Shown here piece after piece: positions 7,816 to 14,405 of a DNA stretch of 32,080 nucleotides. Position numbers and translations under genes: made by a program. Numbering within the stretch: position 1 is the stretch's first letter; each line of letters begins with the position of its first letter. The DNA comes from CAYUFF01 sp964444075. GTDB taxonomy: Archaea > Aenigmatarchaeota > Aenigmatarchaeia > CG10238-14 > SCSR01. The notes below the pieces were generated by a model that was not told the DNA's origin, made no database searches, and saw nothing but the letters and a program-made list of their open reading frames with translations. The DNA is taken from NCBI GenBank assembly GCA_964444075.1, contig CAYUFF010000007.1:1-32080 (forward strand). Reading direction: 5' to 3'.

Positions 7816-8187
7816 TTAAACGTACTCCTTAACCCGAGTTCTGTCCAAGAGATAGTCTGCCACGTTAATCAAACTCTTCAACCCGGCTATGTCGAACTTT
7901 CTGGCACGTTCCTGGATGCACCTCCTTACCTTGTCGAGGAACGTGGCGTAGATTTCTTCCCGTCCCTCCTCGGAAAGGAAGGGGTTTTCTAGCATGCATT
8001 CCAGGAGGAAGCAGGTCGTGGTTTCATCGTACGTTATGGTTTTCTCGAAAAGATAGTCCATAATCTTAGACGTTGCCCCGAGGTCGAGACGCGAAAGTAC
8101 CTCGTAAACTTCTTCCGCTACCGCGTCGCTTACCCCGCTTTCATGAACTCTCAGCCTTACCGCGTGCACGAAGTCTCCTACTTTCAT
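7816..8187 (-). CDS. Hypothetical helical protein, 123 aa
   Basis: I do not recognise this protein. It is soluble, predicted mostly helical and mildly acidic, with two internal cysteines in TTTCFLLECML and a third in VRRCIQERARKF. The ATG at 8187 is preceded by a TATA-like TTTTAAGTAA about 25 nt upstream, so it is probably leaderless. It converges with the ThyX-like gene (4 nt between stops) and lies 21 nt downstream of another unknown gene on the same strand. The pair may form a small unit, but the internal promoter means they can also be expressed apart. Confidence 0.65.
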   Translation of the reverse strand: MKVGDFVHAVRLRVHESGVSDAVAEEVYEVLSRLDLGATSKIMDYLFEKTITYDETTTCFLLECMLENPFLSEEGREEIYATFLDKVRRCIQERARKFDIAGLKSLINVADYLLDRTRVKEYV

Positions 8188-8208
8188 GATTACTGGATGA
8201 TGGTGAAA

Positions 8209-8538
8209 TTACTTAAAACTTCTGCCGACCTTGTATTCCTTCTCGAAAACCACCCTCTCTCCACCCTTCCTGTAAACCGCGAAGACTCTAACTTTCTTCC
8301 ACTCTCCCTTCTCCATGAAGAGGTGTAAGCATTCTGGCCTCAGGAAGACGCCACCCTTCCAACCGTCCTCCAACCTCTCGACGATGTACTCGTAAACGGA
8401 AGGTGTCGTCCGTTCCTCACCGTATTTCCTGAGGTACTCCTCGTAGATTTCCCTGAGTTCCAAGGGAAAGATCGTCCCCGTACAGCACAACTCCTTTCCG
8501 AGGGGACCTTCACCGTAGAGTTCCACCCTGATTCTCAC
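8209..8538 (-). CDS. Hypothetical protein, 109 aa
   Basis: Unrecognised small protein that starts MRIRVELYGEGPLGKELCC and ends in a strand-rich basic segment. The composition suggests an alpha/beta fold: beta at both ends and helices around LELREIYEEYLRKYGEE. I chose the GTG at 8538 because it begins exactly at a typical beta-strand start and is preceded by AAGG; a TTG at 8559 would add seven residues. A TATA-like TTTATACG near 8586-8594 could drive it. It is followed by the 123-aa unknown gene. Confidence 0.6.
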   Translation of the reverse strand: MRIRVELYGEGPLGKELCCTGTIFPLELREIYEEYLRKYGEERTTPSVYEYIVERLEDGWKGGVFLRPECLHLFMEKGEWKKVRVFAVYRKGGERVVFEKEYKVGRSFK

Positions 8539-8696
8539 GATGCCTTCGGCTCCTTTCAAAGACCCTCACAAACCTTGGATTTTCGTATAAATAAAGTTTA
8601 CTCCAAACTCCCAAACTCGGCTCGTCGAGAAGCTAAAAAAGGGTGAGGAACTTTCGATTGGAATAAATTTTAATAGTGCGGAAAATTTTTTAATGG

Positions 8697-8803
8697 GCCC
8701 CCGTCGTCTAGTCCGGTCAGTTTCGAACGCCGAGAGGATACGAGCCTCTCGAGCTCGAGATCCGCGCGGACGAGAAACGCGGGTTCAAATCCCGCCGGGG
8801 GCA
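8697..8803 (+). tRNA. tRNA-Glu(CTC) with two probable short non-canonical introns
   Basis: The acceptor stem GCCCCCG pairs with CGGGGGC, ending with A73 and no encoded CCA. The anticodon arm is perfect: stem CGAGC/GCTCG around the loop CTCTCGA, anticodon CTC at 8748-8750, the loop form of archaeal tRNA-Glu. The T arm GCGGG-TTCAAAT-CCCGC is intact. The D arm begins GTCTAGTCCGG and its 3' strand GGAT lies directly before the anticodon arm. The gene is 107 nt against about 76 expected. The surplus falls in two places: about 15 nt in the D loop (near 8720-8734) and about 16 nt between the variable loop and T stem (near 8763-8778). Exact splice points are uncertain because of short flanking repeats. 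A TATA-like AAATTTTAATAG lies about 27 nt upstream. The next ORF starts on A73. Confidence 0.8.
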
Positions 8804-9041
8804 TGATGAAGAAAAATTTGAAAGTAAAAATTAGCGAGAAGAAATTGAGGGAAATCGCGAAAAAGTTTAAGATAAGGTATGCGGTTTTGTTCGGCTCTTT
8901 CGCTAAAAATTATACATGGAAAGGTAGTGACGTGGACATAGCCGTCAAGGTTGAAAAATTGCCTGAAAGTTTTGGGGAAAATTAAGGCTGAAAGTTGAAA
9001 TTGAGAAAGAAATCGAAAATAGTGATTGGAATGAGCGGTGA
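8803..9041 (+). pseudogene. MNT-family minimal nucleotidyltransferase, truncated by a frameshift
   Basis: The first frame (8803-8985, 60 codons) encodes a minimal nucleotidyltransferase N-terminus: YAVLFGSFAKNYTWKGSDVDIAV holds the GSF...DxD catalytic motif, here split by one residue more than usual. It stops soon after, at about half of the family length. In the -1 frame the reading resumes at GKLRLKVEIEKEIENSDWNE and stops at 9041, overlapping the ATG of the next gene by 11 nt as in a normal operon. A lost base in the G4 run at 8974-8977 would explain this. Even the repaired protein (about 80 aa) ends before the third catalytic Asp. MNT proteins are often antitoxin or modifier partners of HEPN toxins; none is seen here. 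The start codon overlaps the last tRNA base. Confidence 0.65.
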
Positions 9042-9594
9042 ATTCAAAATACAGGAAAAAAAGTTGAGGGAAATAGGATTCCTAGAGCCTTATGAGGAAG
9101 TCGAGAAAATAGAGATGGGAGAATGGAAGCTTTCGGGACAGCATTATATTTGCGTCGTAAAGGTTTATCTGAGCAATAACGTGGTCAAAAAATTCATACT
9201 CAAATGCCCTTGGGACGTTTTCGGGAGCGATGCCGTTAGGGCTTGGGTCGACCGGAGGGTAAGGCTAAGTAAGCTTATCAGGCAAGCGGGTGGCAACGTT
9301 CCGAGAACCGAGAAGTACGATGACGGAACTTTGATCCAAGAGTTCATCGAAGGCGTGGAGATAGGTAGGGTAGGAGAGGAAAAGTATAAGTCAGCGTTGG
9401 AAAGGGAGTTGAAAATTTACGAAAAGCTTGGCCTAAGCTACGCGGACTCTACGTTGAGCAATTTTATACTTACCCCCGAAGGCAAAGTGTACTGTGTAGA
9501 CCTAGATTTTCTGGAAAGTAAAGAGAATGTGCTTAAAAAAATTGAACGTGTGCAGCTTTCATGGGAAGGAATGATAACCTTACCGACGAAATGA
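9031..9594 (+). CDS. Small protein-kinase-fold protein (Bud32/Rio/APH-like)
   Basis: A 187-aa protein that reads as a compact kinase fold. FILKCPW carries a candidate ATP-binding Lys, LIQEFIEGVEIG resembles a hinge, and LSYADSTLSNFIL followed by VYCVDLDF resembles the catalytic loop (HGDxxxxN) and metal-binding Asp (DFG-like). His-Gly of HGD is replaced by Tyr-Ala, while the catalytic Asp and Asn remain, so activity is uncertain. The layout recalls Bud32 (HGDLTTSN...IDFG) and aminoglycoside phosphotransferase-like enzymes. I chose the ATG at 9031; a TTG at 8995 would add twelve residues. Upstream is the broken MNT gene, and the last five codons lie inside the first copy of a 65-bp direct repeat. 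The function is not known; a modification or toxin-antitoxin role is only suggested by context. Confidence 0.6.
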   Translation: MSGEFKIQEKKLREIGFLEPYEEVEKIEMGEWKLSGQHYICVVKVYLSNNVVKKFILKCPWDVFGSDAVRAWVDRRVRLSKLIRQAGGNVPRTEKYDDGTLIQEFIEGVEIGRVGEEKYKSALERELKIYEKLGLSYADSTLSNFILTPEGKVYCVDLDFLESKENVLKKIERVQLSWEGMITLPTK

Positions 9595-9642
9595 TTACTT
9601 TCCAGATAACCGAAGTTTCGGGAATCGAAACTACGCGACGCT
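9577..9642 (+). repeat. 65-bp imperfect direct repeat, copy 1 (att-like)
   Basis: This 66-bp stretch recurs at 10528-10592 with two substitutions and one missing base. It starts inside the kinase-like gene (last codons ACC TTA CCG ACG AAA TGA) and includes a perfect 7-bp inverted repeat AGTTTCG/CGAAACT around a 5-nt loop at 9614-9632. The two copies bracket the vapBC pair. A repeat that overlaps the 3' end of a gene and flanks a cassette resembles the product of site-specific integration. Confidence 0.85.
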
Positions 9643-9669
9643 GTTTTAAACTTGTGTTCAAGATTCCGA

Positions 9670-9690
9670 GGGTAAAAACCCTTTGTTTTA
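9670..9690 (+). terminator. Hairpin plus T-run terminator-like element
   Basis: GGGT and ACCC form a short stem around AAAA, followed by CTTTGTTTTA. It lies between the kinase-like gene and the convergent vapC. Archaeal termination needs mainly the T-run, so it would serve the plus strand. Confidence 0.4.
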
Positions 9691-9746
9691 ACGTAAAAAC
9701 CAAAAAATAAAACTCTAAACTCGCGAAAACTAAAATAGCTTTTAAC

Positions 9747-10172
9747 TCATAGTTCCTTTAATTTTCTCAAGGCTTGTGGGAAATCAAGCCTTTCAATTTC
9801 TTTTATTCTATCAAAGTCCGAATCGTCCGAAACGATTGTAAATATACCGTGCTCCAGCATCGTTGCTACGTGGATTGCATCTCTCGGTTTAACACCCAGT
9901 TTCATATACTTTATCATTTTTGGAACGATTGAGGAGGGTAAAGGTAAGATTTCTAAGATGGGTAATTCTGTGATTTTTTCGCAGTATTCAATAGCATTAT
10001 TATAGTCGGAAAACTTTTTTACGGCCCAAGCGATTTCATCCAAAACTAAAACTGAGATAGCAATCTTTATGTTTTTATTTATGGTCAGTTCTATAAACTT
10101 TCTGGCTAAATCTCCCTTTTCGGTATTATCGAGTTCAGCATACACAAACAAATTTGCGTCTACAAACATCAT
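9747..10172 (-). CDS. vapC: VapC-type PIN-domain toxin
   Basis: A 141-aa PIN-domain ribonuclease. MFVDANLFVYAELD carries the first catalytic Asp, VLVLDEIAWAV the conserved Glu, RDAIHVATMLEHG the third acidic site, and IVSDDSDFDRI the last Asp pair, so the active site looks complete. VapC toxins cleave tRNA or rRNA and are silenced by VapB. The start overlaps the antitoxin stop by 4 nt (ATGA), implying translational coupling. The pair lies between two copies of the 65-bp repeat, in DNA that is clearly richer in A and T than the housekeeping genes around it, which suggests arrival as a cassette. Confidence 0.9.
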   Translation of the reverse strand: MMFVDANLFVYAELDNTEKGDLARKFIELTINKNIKIAISVLVLDEIAWAVKKFSDYNNAIEYCEKITELPILEILPLPSSIVPKMIKYMKLGVKPRDAIHVATMLEHGIFTIVSDDSDFDRIKEIERLDFPQALRKLKEL

Positions 10173-10426
10173 GCTTGCGTGTCAGATTTTTCCCATTTTT
10201 CCTCAAATTGCGACTCGTAAACCTTTTTCAAATCTACCTTAGACAAATCCCTTCCGTATTTCTTTACTTTGTTTTTTAACCACTCTACAAAATCTTCCTG
10301 TTTCCTAATAAAGATTTCATTATCCCTAATACCTATCTTTACTTTTGTTTCTGGTTTAATTCCGGCTTTCTTCCTAAGTTCCTCTGGAATAACTATTTCG
10401 CCCTTCGACCCAACTTTTACTTCCAT
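10169..10426 (-). CDS. vapB: VapB-type antitoxin, SpoVT/AbrB fold
   Basis: An 85-aa antitoxin. The N-terminal half is a swapped-hairpin AbrB domain: MEVKVGSKGEIVIPEELRKK followed by AGIKPETKVKIGI, the typical 'G-x-I-x-I-P-x-x-x-R' pattern. The charged helical C-terminus (EWLKNKVKKYGRDLSKVD onward) would wrap and block the VapC active site. The dimer normally binds the operon promoter and autorepresses. A T-rich TATA-like region (GTTTTAAGTTTTATTTG on the minus strand) lies upstream of the ATG, between the gene and repeat copy 2. Confidence 0.9.
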   Translation of the reverse strand: MEVKVGSKGEIVIPEELRKKAGIKPETKVKIGIRDNEIFIRKQEDFVEWLKNKVKKYGRDLSKVDLKKVYESQFEEKWEKSDTQA

Positions 10427-10527
10427 GGTTTAATCTTGTTCCATCGTTCAAATAAAACTTAAAACCTTTTAATTTTTCTTTAGCTTGGATTCTTGATTCA
10501 AGCACAGAACTTGGAGAAACTTTCTTT

Positions 10528-10592
10528 ACCTTACCGACGAAATGATTACTTTCCAGATAGCCGAAGTTTCGAGAATCGAAACTAGCGACGCT
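10528..10592 (+). repeat. 65-bp imperfect direct repeat, copy 2 (att-like)
   Basis: Second copy of the repeat at 9577-9642, 951 bp away. The internal hairpin AGTTTCG/CGAAACT is kept at 10565-10583, while the loop differs at one base (AGAAT instead of GGAAT). The copy also preserves the codons and stop of the kinase gene's 3' end (TTACCGACGAAATGA), although no gene is left in front of it. This agrees with duplication of a target site at a gene end. Confidence 0.85.
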
Positions 10593-10858
10593 TCAGGAAC
10601 TTCGAATTTTCTTGAAAACTACTAAGTTTCCTTCCTTGAAAGGGTGGTATTTATAGTAGCTTTCGAAAATAGCAATTCTGTGAAATTTTTTGTGTTAATG
10701 CAAGAAGTAACAAAAAAGATAAACCCTTTAGGAGAGTTTTCTCATCGTAAAGATTAAGACTGTCTAAGTTAGCTTCTTCTGGAACGCTTCTTGGTGCACA
10801 CTCTCTAAAGTATGTTACCTTAATTTAATCCGTTGTTACCATTTACTTTATTATTGTT
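10593..10858. other. AT-rich intergenic stretch with one possible micro-ORF
   Basis: About 270 bases without a convincing gene. The only item of note is a 25-codon frame at 10680-10757 on the plus strand (GTG start, product MKFFVLMQEVTKKINPLGEF and five more residues) whose start lies about 27 nt after a TATA-like GTATTTATAG. The correct promoter spacing is suggestive, but a peptide this short cannot be supported by sequence alone. Confidence 0.35.
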
Positions 10859-11574
10859 TCATTTGCAGCAGATTACTAATCCAAAAGATGGCGCCATAGT
10901 AACTTCTACTTGTTCGTAACGTATCCCCTCAATGAATATATCACACGCTATAGTTGTTAGAGAAGAGTACCAACATCGCATTGTAATTTCACATCCTGAT
11001 GTAGCTGAGGTAGGTAAAATGAAGGTGCCTCTCATAGGGTAGAGATCACATGTAAATCCACTGCCATTCCTGTAACATACCTCATGAAATACACTTCCTG
11101 GGATTTTTGGAGAAGAAAGTATATAAGCGACAGTAATAAGGCCAAAGTTAGTAGGAGCGCATAAAGCATCAGGGTTTGGTATTACCTTACCACTTCCCAC
11201 AGTGCATAGTGTATAGCGACAGGTTTCAGCTGCGAACAAATCGCTAGCCTCGTAACCATCGAGCTTATCAGCGTTCAAACAAGTGGAAACGCTACCGTTA
11301 CCCATTATAGTTACTTTCTCTCCAACCTTTAGCACAGTTTTATTAACTTTCAAAGCATTGCTCTCAAAAACCAACCAATCGCTAATAGGGTAATAACTTC
11401 CCGAAAGGAAAACGTAGATATCCTTAATCAAATGAAAGGCTGAGAACGAGCAATAACCTCGTCAAAGCTCAGTGACTTAGAGAAGAATGGTAAGATCAAG
11501 ATAAGGCTTAGGATGACAACTCCTGAAAGAAAGAACAACTTTTTCTTTTTTTCGAAGGGAATCGGTAAACCCAT
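10859..11574 (-). pseudogene. Cysteine-rich secreted protein with NAD-LDG motif, frameshifted
   Basis: Two minus-strand frames appear to be one gene. The first (ATG at 11574, stop at 11428) begins MGLPIPFEKKKKLFFLSG and continues into a single hydrophobic segment, a signal anchor, then SFDEVIARSQPFI and stop. The second frame runs on at once (LIKDIYVFLSGSYYPISDW) to 10859. One lost base near 11428 would join them into about 235 aa. The second part contains CLNADKLDGYEASDLFA, a motif seen in phage tail fibres and surface appendage proteins, plus about ten cysteines. TATA-like CTTTAAGTAT stands about 28 nt before the first ATG. It may be a genuine pseudogene, a sequencing error, or two proteins: a 48-aa membrane peptide and a 190-aa protein with a TTG start. 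The role is unknown. Confidence 0.55.
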
Positions 11575-11648
11575 GTTTTCTTTTGACTCTTTGGATACTT
11601 AAAGTTAACGCCAATACCCATGCACCGCTACCTCCACCATACCACGGA

Positions 11649-12287
11649 TTAACCGACGATTTCCCTCTCGGCTTTCTTCGCTTCTTCTTCCCCTACTTTC
11701 TCGCTCTCCTTCAGTACGCTTTCCCAGTTATCCCTCAGCCACGCTTCCACATCCCTTACCCCCTTTACCACGAGCCTCTTTAGGATCGTTCCGTTGGCGG
11801 GAAAGGCGCCCTTCAAGATTACCGTATCGTCGACCAGCGTTGCGGCGACGTAGCCTACTCTTTCGCCCCTACTCCTAACCTCGAGGATGGTTTCTCCGAA
11901 TTCGTTCTCACCTACTCGCGAAACCTCTATCCCGCCTTCCCGGGGTGCGGCTTCCCCACCCTCTTTTAAAAGCTCCCTCAGAACCTTTTCGACATCCTCT
12001 CCTGGAACTCTCCTGAAAACCTCTACCTCGAGCGTTGCGTAATCCCACTCTACCCTACCGTCTCTCACGTCGTAGCCAACCCTTATCCTCACCACGTCCC
12101 CTTTGTCGAGTTTGAGCTTACCGACGAGGAGCTCGAAGAGAAGTTTGTTAAGCTCTCCCGCGGCCCTTGCGACCTCCTTCGGGTCTAGGGCTCCCTCCCT
12201 GAGCTTCTGCCTTTGCTGCGCGAAGAGGGTCTTCCTCACCTTGTCGGCGTAGGCTCCGACTATGATGTACCCGGACCTCAACTCCAT
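11649..12287 (-). CDS. DUF2258-like archaeal protein
   Basis: A 212-aa soluble protein beginning MELRSGYIIVGAYADKVRRT-like sequence (KVRKTLFAQQRQK), which I associate with the archaeal family DUF2258; no function is established. It has an N-terminal helical half, a strand-rich middle (RIRVGYDVRDGRVEWDYATL) and an acidic-basic C-terminal helix. The open frame extends upstream across the tRNA-Arg gene, but the ATG at 12287 is correct: a TATA-like GTTTTTAAAG lies about 26 nt before it and the family starts here. It stands alone on the minus strand, 60 nt downstream of the tRNA gene. Family recognition is from memory of the N-terminal motif only. Confidence 0.7.
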   Translation of the reverse strand: MELRSGYIIVGAYADKVRKTLFAQQRQKLREGALDPKEVARAAGELNKLLFELLVGKLKLDKGDVVRIRVGYDVRDGRVEWDYATLEVEVFRRVPGEDVEKVLRELLKEGGEAAPREGGIEVSRVGENEFGETILEVRSRGERVGYVAATLVDDTVILKGAFPANGTILKRLVVKGVRDVEAWLRDNWESVLKESEKVGEEEAKKAEREIVG

Positions 12288-12346
12288 AGAATAATTTTGA
12301 GAAGGACCCTTTAAAAACTTAAGAGCTGGTCTGGTCGGGCTGGGAA

Positions 12347-12421
12347 TGCCCCTGGTGGGATTTGAACCCACAACCTGTGGCTTAGGAAGCCACCGCTCTG
12401 TCCAAGTTGAGCTACAGGGGC
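12347..12421 (-). tRNA. tRNA-Arg(CCT)
   Basis: A complete 75-nt cloverleaf with no intron. Acceptor GCCCCTG/CAGGGGC with A73; D arm GCTC...GAGC; anticodon stem GTGGC/GCCAC with loop TTCCTAA, anticodon CCT; T arm GTGGG-TTCAAAT-CCCAC. CCA is not encoded. It lies between the divergent uS9 gene and the DUF2258-like gene. Confidence 0.95.
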
Positions 12422-12483
12422 ATGCATCAATTAAAAATTTTTGTATGGCTTTAATTATTTTTAGGTTTGTGGGGTGCGTTCGT

Positions 12484-12930
12484 GTGAAAAGGAAGAAAAA
12501 AGAAAGTAAGAAGGAGAAAGGGCGTGTGATAGCCGTCGGTAAGAGGAAGAAGGCCGTAGCGAGGGCTGTCGTTTTCCCAGGAAGCGGAAAGATATTCGTA
12601 AACTCGAGGCCGCTGGAATTGTTCGGAAATCGCAACGAATACATCAGGCTCATGCTAGCTGAGCCCTTGGAATTGGCCGGCGACCTCGCGAAACGCGTGG
12701 ATATCCACGTCAACGTCAGGGGAGGCGGGATCATGGGGCAAGCGGAAGCTATAAGGCAGGCGGTAGCCAGGGGGTTGGTGGAATACTATGGCGACGAGGA
12801 CTTGAGGAGGAGTTTTTTGGAATACGATAGGAACTTACTCATCCCCGACCCTAGGAGGACGGAGCCGCATCACGCGGGCGGTGCTAGCAGGAGGGGCTCG
12901 AGAAGGCATAAGCAAAGGTCTAAGCGATAA
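12484..12930 (+). CDS. rps9: 30S ribosomal protein uS9
   Basis: Small-subunit protein whose C-terminal tail reaches the P-site tRNA. The conserved GKRKKAVARAVVFPGSGKIFVNSRP opens the fold (written in two parts: GKRKKAVARAVV and PGSGKIFVN). VRGGGIMGQAEAIRQAVARGL and the basic end RRGSRRHKQRSKR are diagnostic. I place the start at the GTG at 12484; the upstream frame runs into the tRNA gene, and a TATA-like CTTTAATTATTTTT lies about 28 nt before the GTG. The usual archaeal partner uL13 is not adjacent. The last 11 nt overlap the convergent tatD gene. Confidence 0.95.
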   Translation: MKRKKKESKKEKGRVIAVGKRKKAVARAVVFPGSGKIFVNSRPLELFGNRNEYIRLMLAEPLELAGDLAKRVDIHVNVRGGGIMGQAEAIRQAVARGLVEYYGDEDLRRSFLEYDRNLLIPDPRRTEPHHAGGASRRGSRRHKQRSKR

Positions 12931-13678
12931 ACCTAGCGAAATTCTTTATGATGGTTTTCTTAAGCTCTCTTTCTTCGATGTTTTTAATCTGGGAAACGAG
13001 CTTCAACGTTTCCTCCACGTTCAAAGGAGAAAACTTCAACCCCCTGTACTCGTAAGGTCCATCGCTCTCCGTCAACAGATTTTCCAACTCAATCGCTTTC
13101 ACGACTTTCTTGGATTTCTCTTGAACCCTTAGCGCCAAGTTTACGGAGACGAAATATCCAGAGTCCTGGATTTCTTCCAACAAGTCCAACGGTCCCGTAA
13201 ACCAGTGGAACAAAACCTTCTCCAAGCGGAACCTTTTAACCAATTCGAAAGCTTCCTTCCAGGCTCCGGCTGCGTGCAGGTTCACGGGTAACGAGTACTC
13301 CTTAGCTAGGTTGAAAAACATAGTTAACACCTTCTTCTGGGATTGGAAAGTTTTCGGGGTAAACTTTTTGTCGAGACCTACCTCCCCGAGCCCAACCTTA
13401 ACGTTAGCATCAACAACAATCCTCCCGAAAATTTTTTCGAGCCCCTCGACTTTATTACCGCGTCCAACCTCCCAGGGGTGCAGGCCGACGAAAGCTACGA
13501 TGTTTTCAGGGTGCTTTTCCGCAAGCTTTAGGGTCTCGAACGAGCTTTCGAGGTCGTCGCTAACGGCACCTATGACAAAACCCTTTTTCACGAAATCCTT
13601 TATCTCTCCTTCCTCGAACTCGTAGAGGTGACAGTGGGCATCTACGAGGGAAACCTTCTCTTCTTCCACGGAAATCAC
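12920..13678 (-). CDS. TatD-family metal-dependent hydrolase
   Basis: A 252-aa TIM-barrel hydrolase of the TatD/amidohydrolase superfamily. Metal ligands are seen in DAHCHLYEF (strand 1), GEVGLDK (Glu), NLHAAGAW (His) and ESDGPYEYRG (final Asp); the metal-binding His in VLFHWFTG is also present. TatD enzymes act as 3'-5' exonucleases or D-aminoacyl hydrolases in DNA quality control; the exact substrate is not known from sequence. The GTG start at 13678 overlaps the trm56 stop by 4 nt (GTGA), so the two are translationally coupled. The 3' end overlaps the convergent uS9 gene by 11 nt. Confidence 0.9.
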   Translation of the reverse strand: MISVEEEKVSLVDAHCHLYEFEEGEIKDFVKKGFVIGAVSDDLESSFETLKLAEKHPENIVAFVGLHPWEVGRGNKVEGLEKIFGRIVVDANVKVGLGEVGLDKKFTPKTFQSQKKVLTMFFNLAKEYSLPVNLHAAGAWKEAFELVKRFRLEKVLFHWFTGPLDLLEEIQDSGYFVSVNLALRVQEKSKKVVKAIELENLLTESDGPYEYRGLKFSPLNVEETLKLVSQIKNIEERELKKTIIKNFARFIA

Positions 13679-14193
13679 CCTTTTGCCTTAACGACCTTCT
13701 TTCCCCTTTCGGAGGGCATTATCTTCAGCCTCGCGTCGCCGAACTCCATCGTAAAAACCTTTTCCAATACCCTATCCAAAAACACCGCGAGTGCCGCCAC
13801 CTCGCTGTGCGGTTGCGTGCCTATCGAGATATTGTAATCCGCTAGCCTGTAGACCTCGCTCGGGACCTTTTCAGCGCCGACTATCGCGAGAATCTTCTCT
13901 CCCCGCTTAATTTCTTCCAACTTCTCTGGTAGCGGTACTCCGTACATGGTAAGGTGGACCTTGAGACCGTCGAAACCCTTCAAGAATTTCCTCCACTCCC
14001 TAACCTCTTCCACAAAAAAATCCTTCCCTCCCCACCTCTCGCACACCCTCCTTATCGACTCGAAGAGCTTCTCGTCCTTGGTCGTGAAGTATATACCGCT
14101 AGCCCCGAAAGCCCTTGCGACGAGTGCGACGTGCGTAGAAATCCTCTTGTCCCTTTCCGGCCTGTGTCCCAAGCGCAACACGTAGACCCTCAC
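13675..14193 (-). CDS. trm56: tRNA (cytidine-56-2'-O)-methyltransferase Trm56
   Basis: SPOUT-class enzyme that methylates the ribose of C56 in the T loop of archaeal tRNAs, stabilising the D-T loop contact. The diagnostic start RVYVLRLGHRPERDKRISTHVA is present (split here: VYVLRLGHRPERDKR, then ISTHVALVARAFGA). LAIVGAEKVPSEVY and YNISIGTQPHSEVAALAVFLDR form the knotted SAM-binding end. The length of 172 aa is typical. The open frame extends upstream, but the GTG at 14193 is the family start, with GTTTTAAAG about 20-25 nt before it. It is the first gene of a two-gene unit with tatD. Confidence 0.93.
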   Translation of the reverse strand: MRVYVLRLGHRPERDKRISTHVALVARAFGASGIYFTTKDEKLFESIRRVCERWGGKDFFVEEVREWRKFLKGFDGLKVHLTMYGVPLPEKLEEIKRGEKILAIVGAEKVPSEVYRLADYNISIGTQPHSEVAALAVFLDRVLEKVFTMEFGDARLKIMPSERGKKVVKAKG

Positions 14194-14235
14194 AATAATC
14201 TTTAAAACTTCTCTCGGTTTAATTTTTACTTGGAA

Positions 14236-14321
14236 GCGGAGGTCGCCTAGCCTGGTCGATGGCGCAGGACTGAGGCTCCTGTGGGTTAGTCCCTTCGTGG
14301 GTTCAAATCCCACCCTCCGCA
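14236..14321 (+). tRNA. tRNA-Leu(GAG)
   Basis: An 86-nt class II tRNA without intron. Acceptor GCGGAGG/CCTCCGC with A73. Anticodon stem CAGGA/TCCTG with loop CTGAGGC, anticodon GAG. A long variable arm (TGGGTTAGTCCCTTC region) and T arm GTGGG-TTCAAAT-CCCAC follow. CCA is not encoded. A TATA-like GGTTTAATTTTTA lies about 25 nt upstream. Confidence 0.95.
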
Positions 14322-14405
14322 GCTCGTGGAGCTTCTTGAGAGCTTCTCCTCCCTACGAAAACCGAAGGTTACGGCGTAGGGAAGAAGCCTTACCGTGTGC
14401 CGGCC

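Noticed and set aside
9614..10583. CRISPR-like repeat unit
   Set aside because: There are only two copies 951 bp apart with genes between them; there is no regular spacing or spacer set.
12288..12734. Long N-terminal extension of the DUF2258-like ORF
   Set aside because: It runs through the tRNA-Arg gene and antisense to uS9; a TATA box and family start place the real start at 12287.
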